The translations under genes were made by a program, and so were the position numbers. DNA of 64,000 bases from Candidatus Gastranaerophilales bacterium. GTDB lineage: Bacteria > Cyanobacteriota > Vampirovibrionia > Gastranaerophilales > Gastranaerophilaceae. The notes beneath the pieces were generated by a model. The model did no database searches, had not been told where the DNA came from, and worked only from the letters and a program-made list of their open reading frames with translations. Shown in pieces: positions 7,744 to 18,421 of the stretch. The stretch covers positions 31,523 to 95,522 of the forward strand of contig CALUYO010000006.1 of NCBI GenBank assembly GCA_944325005.1, given 5' to 3'. Each line of letters starts with the position of its first letter. The stretch's first letter is position 1.

Positions 7744-8725
7744 AGATGCCCGAAAATTATTATCAATATGTATTCCTACCTATAACAGAGACTGGTGTTT
7801 AAAAGAACTGACCAAGATATTAAAGGAACAGATTTCCGGCGGATTAGAGGATTATGTCGAAGTAATTTTTTCTGACAACTGTTCTGATGATGAAACTCAG
7901 AATCTTCTTAGAAAATTTGAACTTGAAAACAGTTATGCAAAATATTACAGGAATGAGAAAAATATAGGTTTCGGCAGAAATTTCCTAAAATCAGCTTCTT
8001 ACGCCTCAGGTGAATTTACATGGATACTTGGTGATGATGATTTGCCTGCTGACGGTGCGGTCAGAGAACTTATTGATGTAATAAAAAAAAGCAATAATGA
8101 TGACATTATTCTTTTTAATTTTACGCAAAAAGATGTTTTAATGAAGAAAACAATAAAGAATTTTCATGCTCTCTTAACTGGTGGAGATGACAAGTATTAC
8201 CTTTCTGATGATAATGAATTATTTAGATATTTAAATAATGCTGAATATTCAAGTATTCTGTTTTCTTACATCAGCTGTTATATTTTTAGAACTTTAAATT
8301 TTTCTGCGGACAATGTTAAAGAAAAATATAAAGATCACCCTTTTACTCATATGTTTTATATTTGGGGTTCAAGGGATAAAAGACTTAACATATTTTATTT
8401 GAATAAATTATTGCTGCTAAACAGAAGCGGTAATGATAGGATTAGTGACAATGTATGTGACGTAATTAACGTATTTTTGTCGGGAATTTTGGATTTATGT
8501 GATGAATACTTTGCTGATAAACCGGTTCTTTATTATACTGTCATAAATATAAGTAAAAAATTTGATGAAGCCTGCAATGAAAAATTTATTTTAAAATCGG
8601 TTAAATATCTTGATAAAAACAATTTTAAAAGTTTAATAAATAAACTTATAAGGCTTAATTATCCAAAGAAATTTATATTACTTATCTATTTAAAAAAGTT
8701 TTATTACTTTTTTAGAAAGCGATAA
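7736..8725 (+). CDS. GT2-family glycosyltransferase
   Basis: This 329 aa protein starts inside the end of the preceding glycosyltransferase (8-base overlap). Its first 110 residues form a GT-A nucleotide-sugar domain: SICIPTYNRDWCLKEL, then VEVIFSDNCSDDET, then the metal-binding region WILGDDDLP. The C-terminal 200 residues are helical and variable, as in many lipopolysaccharide or capsule GT2 enzymes. It most likely acts with its partner on a surface glycan; the sugar is unknown. A hairpin terminator follows. Confidence 0.88.
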   Translation: MCKDARKLLSICIPTYNRDWCLKELTKILKEQISGGLEDYVEVIFSDNCSDDETQNLLRKFELENSYAKYYRNEKNIGFGRNFLKSASYASGEFTWILGDDDLPADGAVRELIDVIKKSNNDDIILFNFTQKDVLMKKTIKNFHALLTGGDDKYYLSDDNELFRYLNNAEYSSILFSYISCYIFRTLNFSADNVKEKYKDHPFTHMFYIWGSRDKRLNIFYLNKLLLLNRSGNDRISDNVCDVINVFLSGILDLCDEYFADKPVLYYTVINISKKFDEACNEKFILKSVKYLDKNNFKSLINKLIRLNYPKKFILLIYLKKFYYFFRKR

Positions 8726-8748
8726 TTTTTTTATTATCATATATTCTC

Positions 8749-8779
8749 GCCGTAGCTGTAAATGTTACGGCTTTTCTTT
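8749..8779 (+). terminator. Rho-independent terminator after the glycosyltransferase pair
   Basis: GCCGTA (8749-8754) pairs with TACGGC (8766-8771), followed by TTTTCTTTA. It overlaps the end of the convergent gene at 8778. Confidence 0.7.
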
Positions 8780-9341
8780 ATAGTTTTATTGTCCGCATTA
8801 TCATGTAGTATCTGTAATTTCCCCAGTAGATAACCAGTGAAATAAAATTATTTTCTAAATCCGTTGTTTCCAGAAAAGTATCAGGAGCCGGTTTTCTCTG
8901 CGAGCTTCTTATATACTTGCCTACAAAGTCATAGAATTTTATATGAAATTTTTGAGATGGCGTTAATTTGGCTTTAGGAAGATTTTCATCATAAAAACCC
9001 ATAGGGACAATTTCTCTGTTGTATGCAGGAATAATATATTTCACCTTTCCTGCCTCTTTAAACAATATGTACCAGTTCCCTTTATGTTCTCTCGGGGTTA
9101 AAAGATAGTAGCCGGGTTCTATTGTTATAGTTTTGAAATACAGCGGTGATGTAAGTCTGAATAATGGATATGGAGACCATGATGTATATTGAGTATCATA
9201 CATTTCCCCGGGATCAATATTATGCACGAACGAAAAATCAGGGACTTCAAGTTCTCTGTAGATTTGTTCGTAATCCATATCTTCTGCGTAGACTGTTATG
9301 CCAAGAAGTAATATAAATAGAAGCGATAAAAATTTTTTCAT
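8778..9341 (-). CDS. Exported protein of unknown function
   Basis: This 187 aa protein has a clear signal peptide (MKKFLSLLFILLLGITVYA, cut before EDMD). The mature part is rich in Tyr, Phe and Pro with alternating beta segments, which suggests a small beta-fold in the periplasm or outer membrane. No cysteine and no known motif are visible. It converges on the glycosyltransferase operon and is divergent from speB. Confidence 0.75.
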   Translation of the reverse strand: MKKFLSLLFILLLGITVYAEDMDYEQIYRELEVPDFSFVHNIDPGEMYDTQYTSWSPYPLFRLTSPLYFKTITIEPGYYLLTPREHKGNWYILFKEAGKVKYIIPAYNREIVPMGFYDENLPKAKLTPSQKFHIKFYDFVGKYIRSSQRKPAPDTFLETTDLENNFISLVIYWGNYRYYMIMRTIKL

Positions 9342-9363
9342 ACTTTTTATTTTAATGCTTTAG

Positions 9364-9393
9364 TTGAAAAAAGCAAGCTTTTTGTGCTAATAT
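9364..9393 (+). promoter_or_regulatory. Promoter upstream of speB
   Basis: TTGAAA (9364-9369), an 18-base spacer and TAATAT (9388-9393) with an upstream TGn precede speB by about 30 bases. Confidence 0.5.
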
Positions 9394-9426
9394 GTTTTAT
9401 GCAATACAGATTTGACAGGAGGAATT

Positions 9427-12242
<2,816 letters not shown>

Positions 12243-12247
12243 GATTT

Positions 12248-12670
12248 ATGAGAAGAAAAACGAGGATAATACAAATATCTGGCTTGCGGGGACTTTGTCT
12301 GGCTGTTTTTACTGTTGCCTGTCTGGTTGCAGGTTTTATAGCATTTCCGGCAATTGTTGCAATGCATGCATGGAATTATATCGCTGAATTTATTGCAATA
12401 CCGGTTATAAATGTCTGGCAAGGGTTACTGCTCTGGGCAATAATTGCTATTTCAGGGGTTATTATAAATGATAGAAAAAAGTTTCTTGTTGCATTTAAAA
12501 CTCCTGATAGATTGACTGATAAAGAAATGAAAACACTTCTGGAACGGATGAAAATCCAATCTCAAACTCAGGCAATAAATTCTATGATTTTAAAGTCCGG
12601 TGATATTAAGCCGGTTGAAAAGACAGATAAATCTGATGAAAAATCAGAAGAAAAAAAGGAGAATGTATGA
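12248..12670 (+). CDS. Small inner-membrane protein, unknown function
   Basis: This 140 aa protein has two transmembrane segments (about residues 16-38 and 56-73) and a charged cytoplasmic tail ending in Lys/Glu/Asp runs. No family is recognised. It starts 6 bases after ligA and overlaps the next gene by 4 bases, so it belongs to the speB-ligA-SIMPL transcription unit. Tight coupling to a SIMPL lipoprotein suggests an envelope role, but this is inference only. Confidence 0.75.
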   Translation: MRRKTRIIQISGLRGLCLAVFTVACLVAGFIAFPAIVAMHAWNYIAEFIAIPVINVWQGLLLWAIIAISGVIINDRKKFLVAFKTPDRLTDKEMKTLLERMKIQSQTQAINSMILKSGDIKPVEKTDKSDEKSEEKKENV

Positions 12671-13407
12671 AAAAAGTATTGTTATCTATTACTGTTTTAA
12701 GCCTTTTGTTAGGCTGTGCTTCGCTTTCTACACAGGCTGTTTCAGATGGTGTAGAAAGAGGTTTTGTGTCAGTCAGTTCTTCTGCAAATACAGAAGTTAC
12801 GCCGGATGTTGCAGATATTTCAATAGCCGTGCAGACTTTTGATACTAAATCTCTGCAAAAGGCTACAACAGAAAATAAAGAAATTTCTGAAAAAGTTATT
12901 TCAGCGTTAAAAGGTATGATTAATCCCGCAAACGGAGATTATGTAAAAACAATGGATTACAGTGCTTCTCCTCTTTATACATATTCTGGAAGTAAAAGAA
13001 ATTTTGACAAATATCAGGTATCAAATACTGTAATTGTTCACACAAAATCAATTGACAAAGTGGGTTCAATGATTGATAAGGCAATTTCTCTCGGTGCAAC
13101 AAATGTTGATAACTTAGCTTTGTCTGTTTCAAAATACGATGATCAGTGTAATGAACTTCTTGTAACTGCAACAAAGAAAGCTCAAGGCAGAGCAAATTTA
13201 CTGGCTAAAGCCGCATCAACAACGGTAACAGGTGTTCGTTCATTGAACGTAAGCTGCAGTGCAAACAATTCAATAACTCCTCAATACCGTATGTTGTCTG
13301 CAAATATCGGCGGTGCTGATATGGAAGCAAAAGCGGCTTCAACATCTATTGAAAAGGGTATTGTAAAAATTTATGCAACTGTTAACGCTACATTCTTTGT
13401 AAAATAA
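12667..13407 (+). CDS. SIMPL-domain (DUF541) lipoprotein
   Basis: This 246 aa protein has a lipobox LLGC (Cys17), predicting attachment to the membrane through a lipidated cysteine. The SIMPL domain fills the rest: GFVSVSSSANTEVTPDVADISIAVQT at the start, then a Tyr-rich block (TYSGSKRNFDKYQVSNTVIV), then the KKAQGRANLLAKAAS helix and a C-terminal strand VKIYATVNATFFV. Proteins of this family occur in the envelopes of many bacteria and have been linked to oxidative stress and signalling, without one defined activity. It is the last gene of its operon and its end overlaps a convergent small gene by 20 bases. Confidence 0.9.
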   Translation: MKKVLLSITVLSLLLGCASLSTQAVSDGVERGFVSVSSSANTEVTPDVADISIAVQTFDTKSLQKATTENKEISEKVISALKGMINPANGDYVKTMDYSASPLYTYSGSKRNFDKYQVSNTVIVHTKSIDKVGSMIDKAISLGATNVDNLALSVSKYDDQCNELLVTATKKAQGRANLLAKAASTTVTGVRSLNVSCSANNSITPQYRMLSANIGGADMEAKAASTSIEKGIVKIYATVNATFFVK

Positions 13408-13597
13408 CATTGACGTATTCATCGTCTATATTTTCAAAAAATTCGGTAAAATTTTTTGTGATAATGTTTGAAAGTGCAAGCTGATAATACCCTTGCATGC
13501 CTTCGTTCCAGTTAAAATTTATCGAATCATGTAAGATAAGTGAAAGCTCAAAAATATTTTTGAGCTTTTCTATTGTTTTTTCATCATTGATATCCAT
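13388..13597 (-). CDS. Small helical protein of divergent regulator module A
   Basis: This 69 aa protein starts at ATG 13597, after AAAGGG; the longer frame reaching 13678 has an unlikely Tyr/Cys-rich extension. It is all-helical and acidic. It is clearly related to the 75 aa protein at 21692-21919: both have an L.DS motif, a YYQ.A block and an I..N block at matching spacing. It is divergent to a small HTH-like gene at 13706, as its homologue is to an XRE gene. The function is unknown; a regulator partner or antitoxin-like role is possible. Its end overlaps the SIMPL gene. Confidence 0.7.
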   Translation of the reverse strand: MDINDEKTIEKLKNIFELSLILHDSINFNWNEGMQGYYQLALSNIITKNFTEFFENIDDEYVNVILQRM

Positions 13598-13657
13598 TGT
13601 CTTTCCCTTTTTACTTTTGTACATATATTTATCATAATATACATAATAATAAGTACA

Positions 13658-13686
13658 TGTATAACATATTATGCACATTTTGTCAA
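13658..13686 (-). promoter_or_regulatory. Promoter and operator candidate of module A
   Basis: On the minus strand TTGACA (13686-13681), a 17-base spacer and TATACA (13663-13658) point at the 69 aa gene. An inverted repeat CATAATAT (13633-13640) / ATATTATG (13666-13673) and the palindrome TACATGTA (13654-13661) overlie the -10 region. The rightward gene has TATTAT at 13693-13698, which would give a leaderless message. Confidence 0.55.
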
Positions 13687-13705
13687 ATATACTATTATAA
13701 TTTAT

Positions 13706-13915
13706 ATGAGCATTAGAGAAGATATAAAAATTTTAATTACAAAAGAGGCTAAAACATTAACGGAAATTGCCTCAAAAATTTATAGTGATAAAGAAAAAAG
13801 AAAAGCGGTTAATTGTTTGTCTCAAAAACTTAGATTGAAAACAATTAAATTTGAAGAAGTTCGTGAGATAGCAGATATCCTTGGTTATGATATAAAATTT
13901 GAAAAAAGAAAATAA
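13706..13915 (+). CDS. Small HTH-like regulator of module A
   Basis: This 69 aa basic protein has a predicted helix-turn-helix: LTEIASKI as the first helix, SQKLRLKTIKFEEVREIADILGYDI as the remainder. This resembles the small phage- and plasmid-type regulators with LTEI(A)..LSxKLxxxTIxFxEVxxIADxLGY. It starts only 4-7 bases after a TATTAT/TATAAT sequence, so its message may be leaderless. It is paired divergently with the 69 aa helical protein and ends before a long hairpin shared with the convergent glycosidase gene. Confidence 0.75.
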   Translation: MSIREDIKILITKEAKTLTEIASKIYSDKEKRKAVNCLSQKLRLKTIKFEEVREIADILGYDIKFEKRK

Positions 13916-13919
13916 TTAA

Positions 13920-13949
13920 TAATTAGTCGGGCTTTAGCCCGACTAATTA
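13920..13949. terminator. Bidirectional hairpin between convergent genes
   Basis: A 13-base perfect stem (TAATTAGTCGGGC with its complement GCCCGACTAATTA) closes a TTTA loop. It overlaps the stop codon of the convergent phosphodiester glycosidase gene. The flanks are AT-rich but lack a long T run. Confidence 0.75.
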
Positions 13950-14750
13950 ATTAACTATTAAAAATGATTTTAAACTTCTTCCAGCACCGTCCCCCACAGA
14001 TGTTACGCTATATTTGTCAAGATAATTCATAGAAGTTGAGCTGCCTCCGTCAAATGCCATTGCCCTGTCCCAGCCAAGACTTTTTACGTAATCATGCACT
14101 TCATACATATCCATCGGATGTTTATCGGTAATGATTAAAATGTGCGCATCATCACCTTTCAGACCGATGATTGTTCTTGCTGTCTTATGTAGTACAGAAC
14201 AGCTTTCTCTTACAATTTCACCGGCTTTGTTTTTAGTTATAAAACCTTCTTCCTCAAGTCTTAACTGCGGATATACAAGCGGTCCTCCCTGAGCCGAAGT
14301 TATAATATTACATCCGAAGTCAACAGAGCTTTTGTGCGGGACTATTTCATAGTGAAATTTACGGTTGTCGCATTCCACAACTCTGAATTCTGTACGGTTG
14401 ATAATTTTATCTAAATTCCGCATTAAAAACGGATTTCTTAAAAGATTTTCATTTACAAGCGGATCTTCAACAGTATTTCTGTCGCTTACTATATAGGAAA
14501 TTGTTTTTTGATTTTCCGGATCAAAGTAGCCTGCGTTAACTGTTAATTTTGCTTTTGCACGCTGATGAGCCTCTTTATTTGTGATTAGACTGTCAGAGCT
14601 TACAAATTTAACATGCCGTTTCATTCTTTCACCCTTTAAGACAATATGATAAATTCCGTCATTATATGTTACATCAATAGGCGGAACAGCTGCTTTAGCT
14701 ATGTTCGCTGTTATAAATAGTGTAAAAAACAAAATCAATAATCTTTTCAT
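13947..14750 (-). CDS. Exported NAGPA-like phosphodiester glycosidase
   Basis: This 267 aa protein has a signal peptide (residues 1-20, cut near AKA) and a phosphodiester glycosidase (NAGPA, DUF2233) domain. The LTVNAGYFD motif, the ARTIIGLKGD block and the catalytic-region FDGGSSTSMNY are all present. Family members cleave N-acetylglucosamine-phosphodiester or related bonds in glycans. It lies 1 base downstream of the LptF/LptG gene, so it is probably the last gene of the lptB operon and may trim envelope glycans. The exact substrate is unknown. Confidence 0.88.
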   Translation of the reverse strand: MKRLLILFFTLFITANIAKAAVPPIDVTYNDGIYHIVLKGERMKRHVKFVSSDSLITNKEAHQRAKAKLTVNAGYFDPENQKTISYIVSDRNTVEDPLVNENLLRNPFLMRNLDKIINRTEFRVVECDNRKFHYEIVPHKSSVDFGCNIITSAQGGPLVYPQLRLEEEGFITKNKAGEIVRESCSVLHKTARTIIGLKGDDAHILIITDKHPMDMYEVHDYVKSLGWDRAMAFDGGSSTSMNYLDKYSVTSVGDGAGRSLKSFLIVN

Positions 14751-14751
14751 A

Positions 14752-15867
14752 TTATAAATCCTTTGACTTGTAAAATGCTATGATTGCGCATAAAAATGCA
14801 AACGGAGGAAATATTGCGGTTATAAACGGATGCAATACGCCTTTTTCTGCCAGTAAATCAAAGAAAGGCAGGGTTATATAATACAAAAATATACATCCGA
14901 TTGCAATTGTAAATCCGACTAATCTTTGTTCTCTCGGTTTACTAAAACCTAACAAAGCCCCCATAATTGCAAGCAAAACGCATACAAACGGATGGAAAAA
15001 TCTTTGCAGATATTTGTTTAGCATATATCTGTATTCTTCATTGAGTCCTTCTTTTTTCAGAAGTTTTATGTAATTATGCAAATCTTGGTTTGTAATTTCA
15101 CGTTCTTTTTTTACAGAGTACGTCATCAATGTGAACGCATTTTTAGCTGATTCTCCCTGTAAAATATCCATTTTGGGGAATTTATTTATTTCAGTAAATA
15201 TTCCGTCATTTGAGATATCATATCTTGTTATGTCATATAATTCCCATTTATCCGGAAAATTTTTGCCTGTTTTGGCGTAGAATATATTTTGAAGCTGGTG
15301 AACATCAGTATAGCGTTTTTTTGAAAAATCTAATACGATTACATTATACATTGTGTCTTTTGAAAATTTTGAAACTATAACAGCTTGTACCGGAACGTTA
15401 TTTTTGTCTTTCTGTGTGTAAATATACTGTGTTGAGATATATCCGCCTTTCAATGCACCCGCTTTGTTTACTGAATAGGGAATAAGCTTATCACAGGTTA
15501 TAAAGCAAAGCCATGTAACAATAAGGCTTAAAACAAGAACGGGGGCAATAATCCTTTGAAACGAAAGTCCGACAGCTCTAAATATTGTGAGCTCAGAATC
15601 TTTACTCAATTTATCAAAGGTAAATAATGTTCCTAATAATAGTCCTACAGGAAAAGCCTTTCCAAGAATCTTCGGTAGTTCATAAAAGATGACAAGTATT
15701 GCTGTTTTTATGCCGTATTCTCCGGCAAGTGTTCTTTTAATGGTGTTAAGAAGCATTTCCGGAGCAATCCAGACAACCGTAAACAGCAAAATTGCAACAA
15801 ATGTTGCCATCATTACCTGATTGAAAATATATCTGTCATAAATGGTTATTTTCGGAAATATTTTCAT
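14752..15867 (-). CDS. LPS export permease, LptF/LptG family
   Basis: This 371 aa protein has six transmembrane segments in the YjgP/YjgQ arrangement: a start YDRYIFNQVMMATFVAILLF, a second and third segment by about residue 120, a periplasmic domain (about 130-270), and three C-terminal segments. It is one half of the LptB2FG ABC transporter that extracts LPS from the inner membrane. It overlaps lptB by one base. Only one LptF/G gene is here, so the partner must lie elsewhere or the protein acts as a homodimer. Confidence 0.9.
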   Translation of the reverse strand: MKIFPKITIYDRYIFNQVMMATFVAILLFTVVWIAPEMLLNTIKRTLAGEYGIKTAILVIFYELPKILGKAFPVGLLLGTLFTFDKLSKDSELTIFRAVGLSFQRIIAPVLVLSLIVTWLCFITCDKLIPYSVNKAGALKGGYISTQYIYTQKDKNNVPVQAVIVSKFSKDTMYNVIVLDFSKKRYTDVHQLQNIFYAKTGKNFPDKWELYDITRYDISNDGIFTEINKFPKMDILQGESAKNAFTLMTYSVKKEREITNQDLHNYIKLLKKEGLNEEYRYMLNKYLQRFFHPFVCVLLAIMGALLGFSKPREQRLVGFTIAIGCIFLYYITLPFFDLLAEKGVLHPFITAIFPPFAFLCAIIAFYKSKDL

Positions 15868-16592
15868 TACAGGGCAAAATCCTTTCCTAAATAGAATTCT
15901 TTTGCAACAGGGTCATTTGCGACATCAACACTTTTACCCTGAATTTTGATTTTTCCGTCAAAAATTACATAAGCTCTATCTGTAATTGAGAGGGTTGCTT
16001 TAGGGTTGTGGTCGGTTATAAGAACTCCGAGCCCTTTTTCTTTAGAGATTTTTCTGATGTTATCTTTAATATCTCCGATAGCAATAGGGTCAATACCGGC
16101 AAACGGTTCATCTAAAAGCATAAAATCAGGGCTTGCCGCAAGAGCACGTGCTATTTCGACCCTTCTTCTTTCACCGCCGGAAAGTGATACGGCCGCGTAT
16201 GAGCGTAATCTTAAAATCCCGAACTCCGTCAAAAGTTCTTCAAGTTTGCGTTTTTTTTCATTGACAGTGAGTTTATCATTCATCTCAAGAACGAGTTTGA
16301 TATTATCTTCGACAGATAATTTTCTAAAAATGGAGGCTTCCTGCGGGAGATAGCCGATACCGGCTCTTGCACGTTCATTCATCGGCCAGCTGGAAATATC
16401 TTCCCCATCAAGAAAAATATGTCCTTTATTAGGTTTGACAAGTCCTACTACCATATAAAAAGTTGTGGTTTTACCGGCACCGTTCGGACCTAAAAGGCAG
16501 ACAACTTCGCCTTTATTTATATCAAAAGAAACGTCGTTTACTACGCTTCTATCGCCGTATATTTTTATCAGATTTTTAGCATCAATCCTCAT
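15867..16592 (-). CDS. lptB: LPS export ABC transporter ATPase LptB
   Basis: This 241 aa ATPase drives LPS transport from the inner membrane. Walker A is GPNGAGKT (residues 35-42), the signature is LSGGERRRVEIARAL, Walker B is FMLLDEPFAGIDP and the switch histidine is in LITDHN. The sequence GIGYLPQEASIFRKLSVEDNI is diagnostic of LptB. It is followed directly by the LptF/LptG permease and the glycosidase. The lptA and lptC genes, often just upstream, are absent here. Confidence 0.95.
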   Translation of the reverse strand: MRIDAKNLIKIYGDRSVVNDVSFDINKGEVVCLLGPNGAGKTTTFYMVVGLVKPNKGHIFLDGEDISSWPMNERARAGIGYLPQEASIFRKLSVEDNIKLVLEMNDKLTVNEKKRKLEELLTEFGILRLRSYAAVSLSGGERRRVEIARALAASPDFMLLDEPFAGIDPIAIGDIKDNIRKISKEKGLGVLITDHNPKATLSITDRAYVIFDGKIKIQGKSVDVANDPVAKEFYLGKDFAL

Positions 16593-16934
16593 ACATACCC
16601 CTTCTATATATAAACATCTTACTTAAAAAATATATTTATTGCAATTATTTTTCAAAAAAAAGAGTTTTATTTTTTTATTAACAATTGTAAATGTATATAT
16701 CTTATATATGTTTAAGATATCTAAACATGTGGCATACATAAAATATAAACCATTTTCTTTTTCTTTATTTTCTCCTACACACATTAACCTTTTACCAAAT
16801 ATGAAATCGGCCGTGATGAGCGGCTATTTTTATGAAACAATTGAATTTATATAAATACCGCAGGTAATTCATAGTTGCGGTTTACAGACAGGCACGTTAT
16901 ACTCCGTTTATCATTGGTGCCTGTCTGATAATTA
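16593..16934. other. Gene-free stretch with two stem-loops
   Basis: This region between lptB and trpS holds an AT-rich lptB upstream region. It also has ACCGCA (16857-16862) pairing with TGCGGT (16876-16881), and an 11-base perfect stem CAGACAGGCAC (16885-16895) / GTGCCTGTCTG (16917-16927) with a 21-base loop. The second stem lies just after the trpS stop and may act in termination, though no T run follows. I could not support the 71-codon open frame here as a gene. Confidence 0.5.
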
Positions 16935-17936
16935 TTAATACATGCCAATAATATTTCTTACTTCGGTTAAAATTTTACGTGCTTCTGTGCGGGCTTTTTT
17001 TGAGCCTTCAAGTATAATTTGTTTGACCTCTTCAGGGTGTGCTTCATAATAACGGCGTTTTTCTCTTATCGGAGTAAATTGTTCATTGATTAATGCCCCA
17101 AGTTGGCGTTTACAGTCTGCACATCCGCGCAGCCCCTTTTCACATTCGCATTTTACATTTTGAATCTGTTCTTCGTTTCCAAATATTTTCCAATATTTAA
17201 AGGCGACTTCACATTCATCCGGGTGTCCGGGATCATCTTTACGCATTCTGCTTCTGTCTGTTATTGCCGTCATTATTTTTTTAGCTGTAACTTCTTCCGC
17301 ATCCGAAATTTTTATATCATTCTGGAAAGATTTTCCCATCTTATTCCCGTCAAGGCCGCAGATTAATGAACAGTTGTTGAGAAGAGGTTTTGGTTCTTTA
17401 AAAAAGTCTGTTTTATATATGTTATTAAAGCGTCTTACAATATCGCGTGTAATTTCTATATGTGCCACCTGATCAATTCCTACCGGAATAGCTGTTGCGT
17501 TAAACATCATTATATCAGCACTCATTAAGACCGGATACCCCATAAGCCCGTAACTTATTTGAGAATTAGCCCCCTCTTTTGTCCTCAAAATTTTTGCCAT
17601 ATCTTTAAGGCACGGATCCCGTTCTACCCAATTCTGGGGTGTTACCATGCTTAAATATACATTTAACTCTGCAATTTCAGGAACTAAAGATTGAACATAA
17701 ATTGTAGCAATATTCGGGTCAATTCCGCAGGCAAGCCAGTCTATTACAACATCTGTTACATCCTGTTTTAAGTTTTCTGTTTTATCATATTTTGTTGTAA
17801 GTGCGTGCCAATCAGCAACAAAAAAGAAACACTCATACTCTTTTTGTAGTTTAACCAGATTTTGAATTACCCCTAAATAATGGCCTAAGTGTAATTTACC
17901 TGTTGATCTCATTCCTGTTACAATTCTATCTTTCAT
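16935..17936 (-). CDS. trpS: Tryptophan--tRNA ligase
   Basis: This 333 aa class I synthetase charges tRNA-Trp. The HIGH-type motif is HLGH (residues 16-19, in TGKLHLGHYLG) and the KMSKS-type motif is GNKMGKS. A C-terminal CADCKRQLGALINEQF block is typical of the TrpS subtype. The length is normal. It stands as a single gene between stem-loops and a promoter-proximal region divergent from the gene at 18095. Confidence 0.96.
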   Translation of the reverse strand: MKDRIVTGMRSTGKLHLGHYLGVIQNLVKLQKEYECFFFVADWHALTTKYDKTENLKQDVTDVVIDWLACGIDPNIATIYVQSLVPEIAELNVYLSMVTPQNWVERDPCLKDMAKILRTKEGANSQISYGLMGYPVLMSADIMMFNATAIPVGIDQVAHIEITRDIVRRFNNIYKTDFFKEPKPLLNNCSLICGLDGNKMGKSFQNDIKISDAEEVTAKKIMTAITDRSRMRKDDPGHPDECEVAFKYWKIFGNEEQIQNVKCECEKGLRGCADCKRQLGALINEQFTPIREKRRYYEAHPEEVKQIILEGSKKARTEARKILTEVRNIIGMY

Positions 17937-18051
17937 AACACGCCCTTTCTTTTCTAAACTATTATAGCAAAAAGAAGATATTGTTACTGATAGTTATTAT
18001 GTAAACAAATGTAACAAAAAATGCAGCTTGTGAAATCAGAAAATTTTTAAA

Positions 18052-18061
18052 TACTTTATAT
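18052..18061 (+). promoter_or_regulatory. Shared promoter-like motif, copy 2
   Basis: TACTTTATAT (18052-18061) follows GAAAT (18032-18036) by exactly 20 bases, as in the copies at 1270, 47966 and 54934. The start codon is 43 bases downstream. The gene also has AAGGAGAG as ribosome-binding site. Confidence 0.5.
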
Positions 18062-18094
18062 GTATAAGAGAGCAAAAACATAAGGAGAGATGAG

Positions 18095-18421
18095 ATGACT
18101 TTTTTAGCAGTTGATGCACAGAAAAATTTATTTACATTGCAAAAAAGCCAATTGCAATTTGAACAGACCTTAGTAATGAGCAGAGCAAACTATATTACTA
18201 AACAAATGGGTTATAGAGCATCTGAATTAGAGGAGACTGATGTCGATCCGGATGATGATCCGACCTATATCGCACTGCAACAGCAGGAAGCATATCTTGA
18301 AACAAGACAGGATTCACTGGATTCGCAGATAAGTTTGCTGGAAAATGAAATATCAAGCTTGAAAAATCTTGTTACAAGCAATATTAAATCTTCCTGCACA
18401 CTGAACTTAATAGGTAACTAA
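18095..18421 (+). CDS. Coiled-coil protein, short relative of the MGMAASQ family
   Basis: This 108 aa protein has no signal peptide. Its N-terminal helix (AVDAQKNLFTLQKSQLQFEQ) and its C-terminal heptad-rich segment (LETRQDSLDSQISLLENEIS followed by SLKNLVTSNIKSS) resemble the two ends of the larger proteins at 34827-36230 and 57042-58109, with the long central region missing. Those ends are likely to pair as coiled coils, as in flagellin- or hook-like subunits. The similarity is by eye and moderate. It carries the promoter-like motif shared with three other genes. It overlaps the convergent folD by 4 bases. Confidence 0.65.
   Translation: MTFLAVDAQKNLFTLQKSQLQFEQTLVMSRANYITKQMGYRASELEETDVDPDDDPTYIALQQQEAYLETRQDSLDSQISLLENEISSLKNLVTSNIKSSCTLNLIGN

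Noticed and set aside
13598..13678. N-terminal extension of the 69 aa protein
   Set aside because: The extension is Tyr/Cys-rich, covers the divergent promoter, and is absent from the homologue at 21692-21919.
16006..16353. Plus-strand open frame of 115 codons
   Set aside because: Shadow of lptB, whose motifs are unambiguous.
16639..16854. Open frame of 71 codons with hydrophobic start
   Set aside because: Low-complexity AT-rich sequence, no ribosome-binding site, and a composition typical of non-coding DNA.
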